Below, one piece after another: positions 10,601 to 21,227 of a DNA stretch of 64,000 nucleotides; the first letter of the stretch is position 1; each line of letters begins with the position of its first letter. The stretch lies in contig JAXQJY010000026.1 of the NCBI GenBank assembly GCA_037042185.1, positions 496,001-560,000 on the forward strand. Reading direction: 5' to 3'. A program made the position numbers and the translations under genes. Source of the DNA: Sordariomycetes sp. S80-01Y (Eukaryota > Ascomycota > Sordariomycetes). Below the pieces are notes generated by a model. That model had not been told where the DNA came from. It ran no database searches and worked only from the letters and a program-made list of their open reading frames with translations.

Positions 10601-13600
10601 ACTGCTGGTCTAGCAGGCCTTTTGAAAGTGGTGCTTTCCATGCGCAACAACAAGCTACCTAAGAGCCTTCACATAGCTCAACCAACTCCGGCAGTGGACT
10701 GGGAACAAGCCAATATGCTTCCCGTCCTGGAAGCTAGACCCTGGCTACCACAGCAGCAACGACAGCGCCGTGCTGGCGTAAGTGCCTTCGGCATCGGAGG
10801 GACCAACGCCCACGTGATCATCGAAGAAGCGCCAGTGCCTGCATCCATGGGCAATGCCACGGCTCTTTTCTCCACGAAGTCAGTCCCAACCGTGACAGTC
10901 AGACCTATCCCATTTGTTCTTTCAGCGGACACCGATGCAGCTCTGAGTGGACAGGCGAGGAAGCTCCATGAATACATTGGCAGTATCGCTGATGACAACA
11001 TGTCTTCTCTCTTCGATGTTGCCTTCTCACTTGCCAATACTCGCACGCATTTTCGAAGAAGGCTTGTAGTGGTGGCAAAAGACAAAGCAGACTTGTTGGA
11101 GAGATTGGATGCAACTATAAATGTCTGTGCCACGGCTTCCTTGGTGAAACAGCCTTTTGTTGCTAGTTCATCCTCTTTGGAGCCACCTAAAATTGCCATG
11201 GTTTTCACGGGCCAAGGCAGCCAATGGCCGGGAATGGGCAAAGAGCTGTCGGAGACATACCTGTTGTTCCGAGATACGATTTATGATATCGAGACACGAT
11301 TCTCAGAACTAGACGTGCCGCTAACAAAAGTTATGTGGGCTGAGCCAGATACTGCCTCTGCCTACCTCCTGGATCGAACGGATTATGCACAGCCCGCCTT
11401 ATTTGCTCTAGGCGTGGCGCTATGCAGGCTATGGCAGAGCTGGGGTGTTAGCCCGCACCTTGTTCTTGGCCACAGTCTGGGTGAGATAACCGCTGCTCAC
11501 GTCGCTGGCGTTTTTGATCTTTCAGATGCCTGTAGGCTTGTTCATGCCCGAGCCCGGTTGATGCAAGGCATGCAGCTTGAAGATCTGAAGATGATCTCTC
11601 TCGAAGGCACAGCCAAGGAAGTACAAGAGGCTATCTCCGAACTTGACCTGCGGAGCCAAATTGAGATTGCTCTATACAACTCACCTAACCAGACGGTCAT
11701 CTCTGGTCGCAAGGAGGCAGCGGACGAAGTGGCCGACAAGTTTTTGCGTCAAGACCGCAAAGCAAAGACTGTAACAAGAGGTCAAGCTTTTCACTCACGC
11801 TACATGGACTCTATGCTTGAAGAATATAGGTCTGTAGCCGATACGATCAACTTCAGAGATCCCAGCATTGGCTTGGTCAGCAGTCTAGACGGCACTCTGG
11901 CGGTGCCGGGTCAAGTGAATCAAGCGAGTTATTGGACGAGACAGGCCCGCGAGGCGGTCCGTTTCGCAGACGGTGTTGAAAAAATTACTAAATATGGTAT
12001 CAATATGTTCCTAGAAATCGGCCCCCGACCAATCTTGTGCGGGTTGGGCGCAGCATGCCTCGATGGTAGACAAGAAAGCGGGAGGGCACCAGCCTCTTGG
12101 TTGCCCTCGTTGAGCCACAACAAAACCACTTTGGATAGCAGTTGGATGACTCTCTATGGAAGTGCATCCACATTGCACAAGCTAGGTGTCGCGTTAGATT
12201 GGGATGCACTTTTCAGCCCGTATGCTTGTCATCGTGTGGAGCTGCCCACCTATGCCTTCCATCGGGACTTCGACGCCACGCCAAAGGCAAAGACCAAGTC
12301 AATCGATCCTTATAGACACTCGGAGCAAATACCTGACCTACGTTTCGAGGTCATGTGGCAGAAAGCAGAGATGGGACGAGGGTTCCCTACTGGAACTTGG
12401 GGTTTGCTACCCCCTAGCACAGACACGGCCTGGTCAAGCAGCGTGTTTCGGTCCTTGTCGCATGCTGGCAGGCATTTTGTTAAAGTTTCAAATATCCATG
12501 GAAATGAGGAGTTGCAGGGCCTGATCTCTATATGGGATCCTGATGTTAGCAACACTTCGGAGTTGCAAGGATGCCTTGGTGAAGCTTTGAAGCAGCTTCA
12601 AGTTGCCGCCCAAACCCCATCATCTCCTCCCATAATTTGGATCACTCACCATGCGATTGGAACTGGTAACAAAATTCATGATGATGGAATGAGAGTCGGA
12701 GCTTCGCCCTTATTGGGCCTCATGCGAACGGTCAGAAGTGAGCATCCGGAGATGAATGTGCGCTTGATTGATCTGGTCGACTGTCAGGACGCATTATCAA
12801 TCGCATCAACTCTGGCGCAAACTGCGGAACCTGAATGCGCGATACGGGAACAGGCGGTCTTGGTACCACGCATGCAAAGAGCTAGGGCATCGGAAACTGA
12901 CCGGGAGAATCGTACGCTGTCAAGACGCCATCTTATCCGTCCGGATGGAGCGGTGCTGATAACCGGAGGCCTGGGATACCTAGGGAAGTGCTTGGCTCGA
13001 TGGCTCACCAGAAAGCACGGCGTCCGTGATCTACTCTTGACATCGCGAAAGGGCCCGGAGACTCCTGGTGCGAGTGAATTTGTCAGAGATCTGTCACATC
13101 AGGGCTCCAACTCGCAAATCTCCGTGGAGATAGTGGCAGGTGACATTGCCGACCCCTTTTTCGTGAAGACCATAATGGCAAAGTTCAGCGATCAACGACC
13201 TCTGAGAGCGGTCTTCCATGCGGCTGGAGTCTCAGATTCTGGACTTCTTGCGTCCTTGACGCCTGAACGCTGCCTGAATACCCTCAACCCCAAAGCTCTT
13301 GGTGCGTGGGCCCTGCATCAGGAAACGCAGCACCTAGACCTGGACGTCTTCTTCCTTTTTTCGTCCATATCGGGGGTTATGGGCATGCCAGGCCTTGCCA
13401 ACTACGCTGCCTCCAATACCTTCCTTGACGCACTAGCCTACAGTCGCCAGGCTCAAGGCCTCCCTGCAACATCGGTAGCTTTTGGTACTTGGGCTGGCGA
13501 CGGTATGGCTTCTGAACTCGGTCGAAGCACTCTTGCCCACCTCAATCAGTTTGGACTACATCATTTGACGCCTGATGAGGGCTTGAATATCATTCAACAG

Positions 13601-15262
13601 TGTCTTGCCGAAGCTGCACCTCTTACCGTGGGTGCCGCGTTGGATCTGAAGCAACTAAGCATCTATGCCACGTCACAGGGAGGTATACCGTCGCTCCTCA
13701 ATGTACTTCTGGATGGAAAACTTGAAGAGACCGGTTCGAAAAAAAGTCTTCACGAGCTTCTTTCGCAATCAGAAGAAAACGAACATCCGGATATCGTCCT
13801 ACGTATGGTGCGCGAAGTAGTGGCTAGCGCCTTAGGCCATACCCATGCTGAGCGTTTGGATGTCGATTGCCCTTTGCAAAGTATCGGGATCGATTCTTTG
13901 ACAGCAGTGCAGACAAGAAATCATCTTGCGACGCTGACTGGGCTGGTTTTATCCGTCAATGTGGTCTTCCATCATCGCACACTGCGCGCCCTCAGTCAAT
14001 ACCTGCAGTCGCAGCTGCTACGCGACATATCCACATCGCCATCGATGGCCTCATCAGAAGTTGAGACTGAAGCAACATCTGTACAACAATTTCATGCATC
14101 GAATACGGATGCCATGTGTAGAGGTTGTCTTGATGATAGTTTCATGTTCAACAACATCAGCACTTCTCCTACGGGGGCCACCTCGGTCCTACTCACAGGA
14201 GCGACAGGCTTTGTTGGCGCATTCATCCTCGATGGTCTTTTACGGAAAGGTATCGAGGTGTATGCAATTGTGCGTGCCAACAACACCGACGAGGCACGGA
14301 AGCGTTTGGAAAGCATTTTGGAAAGCTACGGGCTGTGGGATCCCGGCTTTGCATCACTTTTGAAACCCCTGATAGGGGATATTTCCAGGCCGTTACTTGG
14401 TCTGCCTGACGAAGAATTTCATAATTTGGCTCAAGTGGTCAATTCGATATGTCATTCTGGCGCGCTTGTTGACTGGATGCGTCCGCTAGAAGATTACGTC
14501 GGACCAAACATCATCAGCACCCACGAGGTCCTACGGTTAGCTTCATATGGCCGTGCTAAAACCGTCCACGTCATATCCACCATGTCTACGCTTCCCAAGC
14601 ACCTGGGATTTGACTTGACAGAGAAGGATCCAGAATATGGGTATGGAACATCGAAGTACGTCGCGGAAAGACTCGTAGCAGCAGCTCGATGGCGCGGAGC
14701 CAATGCTTCGGTATATCGCCTGCCGTATGTCACCGCATCCACCTCGACTGGACACTTCCGCCTTGATCGAGGAGATTTCTTGCACAACATGTTTGTCGGA
14801 AGCCTGCAGATGGGAGCATTGCCCCAGGTTGGGGGTGCAGACATGTCCGCAGTCTTGCCTGTCAACTACCTAAGCGAAACTGTCGTCAGACTTATGATGG
14901 ATGACGCGCAAGTACGAGGACAAGACTACGACTTCCGTAACATGCGCGCCCCGACTTGTGATGTCTTCTTCAAAACCCTTGCGGAAGAAGCCGGTCGCCA
15001 TACGAAATTGGTGCCTTTTGGTCAATGGAAACAGTTGGCGGCGGAACAGGCCTCCCAAAACCCTCAAAGTCCTTTGGCTCGCATATTTTCTGTGCTCGAC
15101 AATTATACTGATGAGACTGCGATTAATTTGTTCAAGGCTTTGCCGCCTGGAGAGCACGTGTTGGGCGGCGCTGAATACCCTGCGCCTGAACTCGGGGCAT
15201 CTTTTGCAGCCATCTACGCCAAGCGAATAGGCCTTTGCTCAGTATTCGAAACAACTGGATAA
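7655..15262 (+). CDS. swnK: SwnK-type hybrid NRPS-PKS, A-T-KS-AT-KR-T-R
   Basis: One uninterrupted 2535-residue frame. Domains in order: adenylation (about 29-518; YTSGSTGQPKG, YGPTEAA, YRTGDL, NGKIDRKAL); carrier with phosphopantetheine Ser571 (GGDSM); ketosynthase (about 636-1059) with C803, H938, H979; malonyl-type acyltransferase with Ser1274 in GHSLGE and QAFHSRYM; ketoreductase (about 1760-1945; TGGLGYLG, Y1917); carrier Ser2081 (GIDSL); C-terminal thioester reductase (TGATGFVG from about 2178, Y2330xxxK2334). No condensation, dehydratase, enoylreductase or methyltransferase domain is seen. This is the swainsonine synthase architecture: load an amino acid (pipecolate in SwnK), extend once with malonyl-CoA, reduce, and release an aldehyde that cyclises. 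The symbol marks the type; orthology and product are unproven. The second Met, at 7682, could be the start. Confidence 0.88.
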   Translation: MHHLSQRDPMDVAKPAPSEKTDISTLGQCTHRLFENAAREHSSQTALICGEATMTFHDLNAKANLLARALITRGITHGDVIGVYLDRSIDLIVALLAVMKAGATYVPIDTALPSERINTMIADACPKLVVTGHNIPDASNIPIPLDTSSYARISDLTRQLLSSDEADTGNINASDDPSSLAYIMYTSGSTGQPKGVEVSHGSVANLLLSMQKDPGFSCFDRLLAVTTVSFDMAVLEIFLPLISGGMVVITQRHEQTDPIAIVNLMIQHDINIMQGTPAIWQILLDSGWDGNPRLDKILCGGERLPRSLADRLLRCGDHFWNMYGPTEAAVYASIWKVERSQEIVVGSSVTNCRLYVLDDNLIPVPPGSPGELYIGGAGVARGYRNKEQLTSSRFLQDPFHDGQMYRTGDLACLIGPDKLSILGRIDDQVKIRGHRVELGEIENALAELDVILGAVVILRAERLIAYYMSRKNTSIDTPILREWLVRRLPAYMVPAFFVRIQSFPLNTNGKIDRKALPDPVVSITASSATAPTASQLYGSELEQSLAAIWSSTLEHNQFGIYDNFFEVGGDSMRLIRVQTELRSLLDRRVPVAKLFENYTIAKLASYLKDIQAEESKVSEVTIAEESECRSKTGEEDIAIIATACRLPGGITTPDEFWTLLDNGDESITDVPEGRWGDDDQKDSSYCRKGGFISRVHDYDTSFFGISPRESRMLDPAQYMMLETCWEGFERAGYTLESLRGSETGTYIGTSNILAHLPLNPAACRNTSELDGYTATGSAGGTMSGRIAYQLGLEGPTMTVDTACSSSLVSTHLACTALRQGECDLAVSGGVSLMLNPGLHAEFDLLNGMSPDGRCRAFSADSQGTGWAEGSAAVILKRVSDAKRDGDTIHAVIRATAVNHDGRSATLTTPRQSAQSRLIRKALSSAQLQPTDIDYIEAHGTGTRLGDPIEASALAEVFATVSRKRKDLLHIGSVKSNIGHTQATAGLAGLLKVVLSMRNNKLPKSLHIAQPTPAVDWEQANMLPVLEARPWLPQQQRQRRAGVSAFGIGGTNAHVIIEEAPVPASMGNATALFSTKSVPTVTVRPIPFVLSADTDAALSGQARKLHEYIGSIADDNMSSLFDVAFSLANTRTHFRRRLVVVAKDKADLLERLDATINVCATASLVKQPFVASSSSLEPPKIAMVFTGQGSQWPGMGKELSETYLLFRDTIYDIETRFSELDVPLTKVMWAEPDTASAYLLDRTDYAQPALFALGVALCRLWQSWGVSPHLVLGHSLGEITAAHVAGVFDLSDACRLVHARARLMQGMQLEDLKMISLEGTAKEVQEAISELDLRSQIEIALYNSPNQTVISGRKEAADEVADKFLRQDRKAKTVTRGQAFHSRYMDSMLEEYRSVADTINFRDPSIGLVSSLDGTLAVPGQVNQASYWTRQAREAVRFADGVEKITKYGINMFLEIGPRPILCGLGAACLDGRQESGRAPASWLPSLSHNKTTLDSSWMTLYGSASTLHKLGVALDWDALFSPYACHRVELPTYAFHRDFDATPKAKTKSIDPYRHSEQIPDLRFEVMWQKAEMGRGFPTGTWGLLPPSTDTAWSSSVFRSLSHAGRHFVKVSNIHGNEELQGLISIWDPDVSNTSELQGCLGEALKQLQVAAQTPSSPPIIWITHHAIGTGNKIHDDGMRVGASPLLGLMRTVRSEHPEMNVRLIDLVDCQDALSIASTLAQTAEPECAIREQAVLVPRMQRARASETDRENRTLSRRHLIRPDGAVLITGGLGYLGKCLARWLTRKHGVRDLLLTSRKGPETPGASEFVRDLSHQGSNSQISVEIVAGDIADPFFVKTIMAKFSDQRPLRAVFHAAGVSDSGLLASLTPERCLNTLNPKALGAWALHQETQHLDLDVFFLFSSISGVMGMPGLANYAASNTFLDALAYSRQAQGLPATSVAFGTWAGDGMASELGRSTLAHLNQFGLHHLTPDEGLNIIQQCLAEAAPLTVGAALDLKQLSIYATSQGGIPSLLNVLLDGKLEETGSKKSLHELLSQSEENEHPDIVLRMVREVVASALGHTHAERLDVDCPLQSIGIDSLTAVQTRNHLATLTGLVLSVNVVFHHRTLRALSQYLQSQLLRDISTSPSMASSEVETEATSVQQFHASNTDAMCRGCLDDSFMFNNISTSPTGATSVLLTGATGFVGAFILDGLLRKGIEVYAIVRANNTDEARKRLESILESYGLWDPGFASLLKPLIGDISRPLLGLPDEEFHNLAQVVNSICHSGALVDWMRPLEDYVGPNIISTHEVLRLASYGRAKTVHVISTMSTLPKHLGFDLTEKDPEYGYGTSKYVAERLVAAARWRGANASVYRLPYVTASTSTGHFRLDRGDFLHNMFVGSLQMGALPQVGGADMSAVLPVNYLSETVVRLMMDDAQVRGQDYDFRNMRAPTCDVFFKTLAEEAGRHTKLVPFGQWKQLAAEQASQNPQSPLARIFSVLDNYTDETAINLFKALPPGEHVLGGAEYPAPELGASFAAIYAKRIGLCSVFETTG

Positions 15263-15627
15263 TTAGGTGGAAATAAGATGATTCTTAGAGAGCAAACACT
15301 TGTTAAAGGCGGAGTTGGGCCAGGTGACCGCCGTGAAGTGATTAAACATCTTGACAATCTGCTGCTCAATACAGAAATCCCTCCATGCCCCATTTTGCCC
15401 GAAACCTGTGGAGCTCTTTTTCCAAATATTTCTCTCAATAAGAGATAGAAGCCTTCGTACCCCTTTCATTCACCATTAGTCTCTCATTGGCGGGAGGTTC
15501 AGCAACTGATATAGCCATTTGCTGGAATTATACAACGTTGGTACGGCGATCCCGTAACTCGTCCTATTGAGGAACATATTCAAATCTGGAGAATTCAGGG
15601 CTCATCTTCGGAAGTGTCCTCTGTAAC
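15263..15627. other. Intergenic, convergent 3' ends
   Basis: 365 bases between the stop codons of the synthase and the GNAT gene. I see nothing coding in it. Confidence 0.4.
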
Positions 15628-16185
15628 TCAAACCAGTGGCTTCTTCAGCACTCTGAAGTACAAGTCGTCTCTCGACGGAGTGCCGTTCTCCAGCTGTCCG
15701 TACGGGAAGGGCCTCTTCTCATCTGTCTTCACATACCCCCTCCTCTCGTACCATGCCATCAACTCTTCCCTCGTCCAAATGACGCTCATTTCCATAGTCT
15801 TGACACCCATCTCCTCCTTTGCGTACCTCTCTGCCTCGTTCATCACGCTCTTCCCAATCCCGCCAGATTGTCTCTGCGGATCAACCGCAAACAGCCCAAA
15901 GTAGGCATAGTCATTCTGCTTCAACAGCTCGCAGCAAGAGGCAAGTTGGCCCTGCTCGTCATGGGCGAGGACGATGGCACCGCCAGGGGTATTGATCTTT
16001 TCCGCAACCCCGGCGGGGTTGATACGCGTGCCACCCACCAAGTCAGCCTCGGTTGTCCAGCCGGCACGGGATGATTCGCCACGGTAAGCAGAGTTGACCA
16101 GCTTGGTGATGGAATTCAGATCTTCCTCGCCTGTCGTGGCGATGCGGAATGTAAGGGGTGTGGGTTGGGGCGCGGAGTGAGGCAT
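15628..16185 (-). CDS. GNAT-family N-acetyltransferase
   Basis: A single exon of 185 residues with one Gcn5-related acetyltransferase domain. The acetyl-CoA loop (motif A) is QRQSGGIG at residues 104-111, preceded by the strand AYFGLFAVDP and followed by WYERRGY, the usual motif B region. It has no signal or membrane segment and is probably cytosolic. Substrate unknown. It lies tail-to-tail with the synthase, so membership of that pathway is possible but not suggested by orientation or by known swn clusters. Confidence 0.85.
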   Translation of the reverse strand: MPHSAPQPTPLTFRIATTGEEDLNSITKLVNSAYRGESSRAGWTTEADLVGGTRINPAGVAEKINTPGGAIVLAHDEQGQLASCCELLKQNDYAYFGLFAVDPQRQSGGIGKSVMNEAERYAKEEMGVKTMEMSVIWTREELMAWYERRGYVKTDEKRPFPYGQLENGTPSRDDLYFRVLKKPLV

Positions 16186-16721
16186 TTTGGCGAAAGATTT
16201 GTTGAAGGTGTGCGAATGTTCGGGTACCGCGGAGGTTTGGTGAAGAAGAGAATTGTTTATGTACAGCTCACGCGTTGCGATGAAACTATTTGAAGATTCT
16301 CCTTCTAGACGAGGGCAGGCTTGACATCGTTCTTGTACGATGAGGTGTCAACTCAAATCATCATTCGGCTCTAGTTGGTCGGCGATATCGGTGTCCGTTA
16401 GCTTCGATGCGGTTCTCCCCACACGATGTCAGTGACATCCCGCATGCAAAGGGCGCAGAAAACGACATCTATTGACATGACATGAAATCCCCGTTTCAAA
16501 ACACCGTGGCCTAAAAAATGGATGTTCAGGATATCGCGGCCATTTTGTTTGTTTCTCACTTCACATCGCGCCAGCACAATGGAGGCTTAGGCTCCGGTGT
16601 CGGCACAGGAGTCACCAACCAGTGGATTTGCGACAAAATAGGTACTTTGAAATTGGTTCATGAAAGAAAAGAATGAATATCCGTTCCCGCCACAAAACGT
16701 CAAGACCCATTTCCAAGCATC
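16186..16721. promoter_or_regulatory. Intergenic upstream of the GNAT gene
   Basis: 536 bases with the GNAT promoter and the 3' end of the RGS gene. No repeat or coding sequence recognised. Confidence 0.4.
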
Positions 16722-18562
16722 TCAGACAGACTCAATCGAATCCATCGATGATCTCCTCTCCCTCACGAACTTCGGCCACGTGTTCGTCAATACCAAGTAT
16801 TTTATACTCGCTTCCGCCTCCTCGAACACCCTGTCATGGAAGCTATCCGGAATTTCCCCAACGAACCTTGGCTTGGCTGCAGTTGGCGACGGGGGAGTGA
16901 CTATCGTAGTCTCGGAGCCTGCTTTGGATGCCTTCGAGTCATGGGAGCCCTTTCGCTGCCACGGTGTCGAATCGAACGGAGTAGCAGGATTTGAGTCTAA
17001 CGGGCCGCCTAGGACTAACCGAGCAGCGTCTTCGAAGGTTGTTTCGAGCTTCTTGAAGATAGGTGAGGGGAGGTTGACTTGGAACTGTGCGTGGGAGCTG
17101 ATGTAGTCGGCGTAGATTTTCAACGCCTTCATGAATCGCTCCTGACGTAGGTTGACGTTGTTGTTCAGGTCCTCCACCAGCTTCTCGGGGTTGCACGACT
17201 GCCGTGTTGGCGGCGGTAGCATGGCCTTCCATTCAGATACGGCCATCAAGAACGCGATGTTCTCTCCAGAGAAGTCTCTCAATGCGGAGAACTCCAAAAG
17301 AGGTCCAGGGTTGCGCTCGAGCACATGGTCTAGAGCACCCATGGTCAGGATGCTCTCATGCGACTCGGACTTGTAGCTGCCGTCCATCGACTTCTGCCCT
17401 GTGACGATCGAGTCCACTGCAGTAGAGCTTGAAAGTACGGACTTGTTGCCGATGATAACAGGCGACTTGTTGTTGTTCTCCCATTGCGCGATGGAGTCGA
17501 GGGTTTCTTGTTTTAGCGTCTGGTGTTGCACGACTTGCCAACAGGGCACGAAGATTGTGAAGATCTCAATGAATACGATGGAAACGGCGATCCTGTGCAT
17601 GTCAGCTCAGATCTTGAGGAATTGCATCTCTCTCATCATACCATTGGGGCGGAATAAAGTACTCGTTCACCTTTTCCATCTGGGGTAGGTAGAGCGCAAT
17701 AAGCCACATGGGTGTCGCATGCAGACTGGCAATGCAGCAAGCGACTGTTTGTAGTCTCCACCCTTGCGTATCATGGATACCACGAGACTGCCATAGGATG
17801 ATGGGAGCGACAATCCAGGCCCAGAAGACCTGCCAAAAGACTGAGGGCCACCTTTGAAGAGCAGTTAGCAACGTTCGCAATCGGTGATGGAAGCTTAACC
17901 TACCACTCCCAACCTCTACCCATGTTGGTCTTCCTCTCCATGCGTGTGTCGCCGTCCACTTCGGTCCCTGGAATACCCCAGCCACCGTGCCATTTCCTCG
18001 ATAACACATACATGAGGACTGTGACGAAGATCTGCAAGTGGTTAGTACGTTGTGCCCGTTGGAATGTGGCCGAGAGGATACCCACCTGGAATACCATTCC
18101 AGCACCAACAAGGAGGAAGACCTTCCTCGTGTGACTTTGCCTGCGGAAGCGTGCCAACCATCCTTTCTGTGATGGCTTTGGCTTCTCATCAGTTTTCTGC
18201 ACAAAGCGCCGTTGCTTCTTCGCGATGTGCAGGAAGCGCGAGTTGGAAGCGTGGAAGAGCGCAATGCCTAGAGGCAGCCACGTCCCCATAATCCAGTACT
18301 CTGCATCACCTGGCATGACGGGGCCAGTCATGTACCCCAGCTGGACCGAGATGAAGTAGCAGTGCAGGAAAGCGACTGCGCAGAAAGATAGCAAGATACC
18401 TCGTATCCGAAGCACGGGACTGTCGCGTCGACGATAGAGGAAGATGGCGCCGACGGCCAGGCACAGCGTCCACGCGCAGGCGAAGACGCCGTAGAAGATG
18501 GCCAAGCCATCGAGCTTGAGCTCGTGCGGCGTGTCAGCCGTCAGGCCAAGTTCGGATCCCAT
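16722..18562 (-). CDS. Seven-transmembrane protein with C-terminal RGS domain (GprK-like)
   Basis: Minus-strand exons 18562..18086, 18031..17904, 17851..17642 and 17592..16722 give 561 residues. Seven hydrophobic segments are seen, from [20 protein letters not shown] to [18 protein letters not shown]; the fourth forms only when the 54-nt first intron is removed, joining GAGMVFQ to [10 protein letters not shown]. That intron carries a TACTAAC branch site but is in frame and free of stops. The RGS domain lies in the C-terminal half ([24 protein letters not shown]), the part that speeds GTP hydrolysis by G-alpha. This is the fungal class VI GPCR-like layout. Role in signalling is inferred from family; there is no obvious link to the neighbouring pathway genes. 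Confidence 0.88.
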
Positions 18563-19759
18563 AATGAAGGAGTGTCGTGGTCGGATGGGAGATCGTGGGG
18601 AGGCTCAGTCCGAAGGGAGGGGGCGTCGCGATGTTAAGAGCACCATCGCTCCAGGTACGGATGCGTGATCAAGGCGGAGGAGGACTACGGGACCGAAAGT
18701 GGGCTCAGGTGTGCTAGGGCGCCTTTTGCTTTTGAGCCATCGTCAAGGTGCCGTGTGTGGGTGGGCACCGAAGCCTGGACGGTGTTGGTCGATGCCGGGA
18801 ATGAATGTCTTGCAAGTGTCTCTGGCTAGGGCCATTCGGTAGGCTCTGCGGCGAATGAAGATTCGAGGTGCCTGAGAAAGGTGAGCTTTCAAGCCCCAGA
18901 GACCCGCAAGGCTCACCGTCAGGGTTCCCTGTCACATACGATCTTGACACTGCGACTCGACTGGTCAGGCGGGCACGACCGCAGGAGTGACAATGCACGA
19001 TTCACATCTGCCATTTGCCGTGATGACGGTAGGTTCCCGGCGGGACGATCGACGCCTTAGGGCCCTGTCAGCAGGGGGGGAAGATCCGGCAACAGATCTT
19101 AGCGCCGCAGCTCGAGATGAGGCCCCGCACCGGAAAAGAAAACATCGTCAGCTTCCCGTCCGGCCGGTGATGAGACACGGCAAAGGTCATGCTGAAGGAT
19201 CTTGAGCCGCTGTGTCTCTAGATTTCGAGGTAAACTTGCGGCAACAACTGTTGCAGAAGTCTCCGACTGTCGCAAGAACTCCGTGAGAGGACCACGCTTG
19301 GTGTCCAGCTTGGATGAGAGCCGTACGTCCGAGAAGAGATGGTGCTCATCTCCCCTGCATGTTGGTTGGGTCATTTCTCCAGTCTGCTGGAGCCCCCTTG
19401 CGGTGGTCACCCACGTCCGCAGAAGCAATGTCATCCCTGAGCGCAATCAATGATACGATTGCCGAGACATGACGCGAGGATCTCTTAGAGCGCATCTCGG
19501 GAATAGCATCTGTGATGACCTTGCCTTTCTCACATTCTGAGAAGAGCTGAGAGCGGTGACACACACAGGAATCAATCGTGCATTCACAGACAGGCGTTAG
19601 ATGCACCTTGTGACAAGGTTCCCGCATTTGCCCAGCCGCTCGGTCACGCATTTCAAATATTAAGGTTTCGTTTATTATTATGAAGGGTAAGGCGTGGTAG
19701 CCATTCGTGTTCGACGCATCCATAGATTCATGGGTAGCGCCAGTCTCCTCTGCCATTTC
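18563..19759. other. Intergenic, 1.2 kb
   Basis: Holds the promoter of the RGS gene and the 3' flank of the lipase gene. Several short open frames on both strands overlap one another and match nothing I recognise. Confidence 0.4.
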
Positions 19760-21227
19760 TTACCCAGCAAGTGGCTTCTCTCTCGTGCATTCTCCCGAAG
19801 ACGCAGTGTATTCCATGATCGGCGGTTCGTCGAAGACCTTGGGCAAATAAGTGAGCAGCGCGATAACAGCAATGACGACCGCGTTCTCCGTAATGAGGAA
19901 GTCCTCCAATCCCAGCCCCGGGGCAAGATAAGAATCACACACGCTTGGCAAGTCCAAGCGGTCCATGTTACCGGGTCCTGGATGCGTCAAGGCATCTTTT
20001 GCCAATGCAAAAGCCAACGGATTGGCGAGTGTGCTTTCATGTGTGTATAAGGTTCCAGCTAGTTGTTTTGGGCACACTTTCTGCACCTCAGCGTTGGTAA
20101 CACCAACACCACGGGCGTCCAGGAGAAACGCAGAAGCCTCAGTTCCAGATTGAGGCTGGACAATCTCATCGAGGAATCCGGAGTAAATGCTCGTGGTTGG
20201 CACGTATCCAGAGTCACCATCGTCCGAGCGAAGAGTGTTGATGAAATCGCTTCCGGCCTTCTGCTGCACAACGCTGGGGGAATTGATGACACCAACTAGA
20301 GCAAGGACGTTGGCAAGCACAGTACCCTTATAGTCTGCGCTGATGGCTATGTGATCCGTGGTAACCTCCCTCGTCGAAGGCCAGTACTTGAAAGCCCACT
20401 GCGCATCGATGTTACCCTGAGACCAAGCGATAATTCCAACATCGCGCTCTGTGATGGCGGCGATGTAGTTCAACGCATACGCGGCATACTCGGCGTTGGT
20501 TTGCGCGTCGTCGCCGAGGTACCCCGGCACATTGACCCAGACCGGATCAGCCCAGTCAACGTCGGTAAGTAACGGGATGAAGTTGCCCTTGAACGCGATG
20601 TACCCCGTCGTGCCTGTTCCGGGGAACAGAATGACTGGGGGCTTTTCGCCGTATGTGAAGCCGTCGGGTATGAAGATTGCGGATCTGAGGTCTGACTCTT
20701 CCACCGAGTACGGAGCATCGCAGGGGTCTGCCTTCGGGTAGATTTGCTTCGGCGGGGGACGGTTGCTGAGATGATCAGTAAATTTGGACATTGCTAGTCA
20801 CCAGAGTCCGGGAGATATACCTGTTCTTGCTGCTGTTCTCTGCTGAGGCAAGATCCTTGGCATAGTCAAACAGGTCACCCACGGAGCCTAAGATTAAGCC
20901 GTTGGCGATAAGTTGACCGGCGTAATCGACTAGGTTCTGATCCTCTTCATCATTTGTGGCAATCGTCTGCAGCCTAGTGAAAGCATCCTCCACGTCCGAA
21001 GGCGCCTTCTTCGATACCTGCAACTCTCGCATAGCGTTGAGAGCCCCATCTCTATCGCCATTCTTAACCGCGCGGTCCAAGTCGCCAAGCAAACCTCTTA
21101 CGAGATCATCAACAGTGCCAGTGACGCCAGTAACGAGGCCCCCGACCAGGTTTTGGCGTTCCTCGAGAGGGGCCGCGTTAGCGACACCGAAGGCGTGAAG
21201 CCCCAAGATAGCAGCGCTGAACCTCAT
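19760..21227 (-). CDS. Secreted CalB-like lipase
   Basis: Minus-strand exons 21227..20821 and 20765..19760, with a 55-nt phase-2 intron (GTATAT...CTCAG, branch TACTGAT), give 470 residues. The N-terminus has a signal peptide (MRFSAAILGLHAFGVANA) and a pro-like region of about 110 residues. The catalytic part follows the Candida antarctica lipase B family: oxyanion turn in PGTGTTG (about 184-190), nucleophile Ser251 in AWSQG, and a His in LTHPGPGN near the C-terminus. Such enzymes hydrolyse triglycerides and other esters outside the cell. An in-frame Met lies inside the intron, so the second frame can look like a separate gene; the phase fit argues for one protein. Confidence 0.87.

Noticed and set aside
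20766-20820. Two separate genes at the lipase locus, or a 27-nt intron ending at the first CTAG
   Set aside because: A 27-nt intron is too short for fungi; the 55-nt intron ending CTCAG keeps phase and joins signal peptide, pro-region and catalytic domain.
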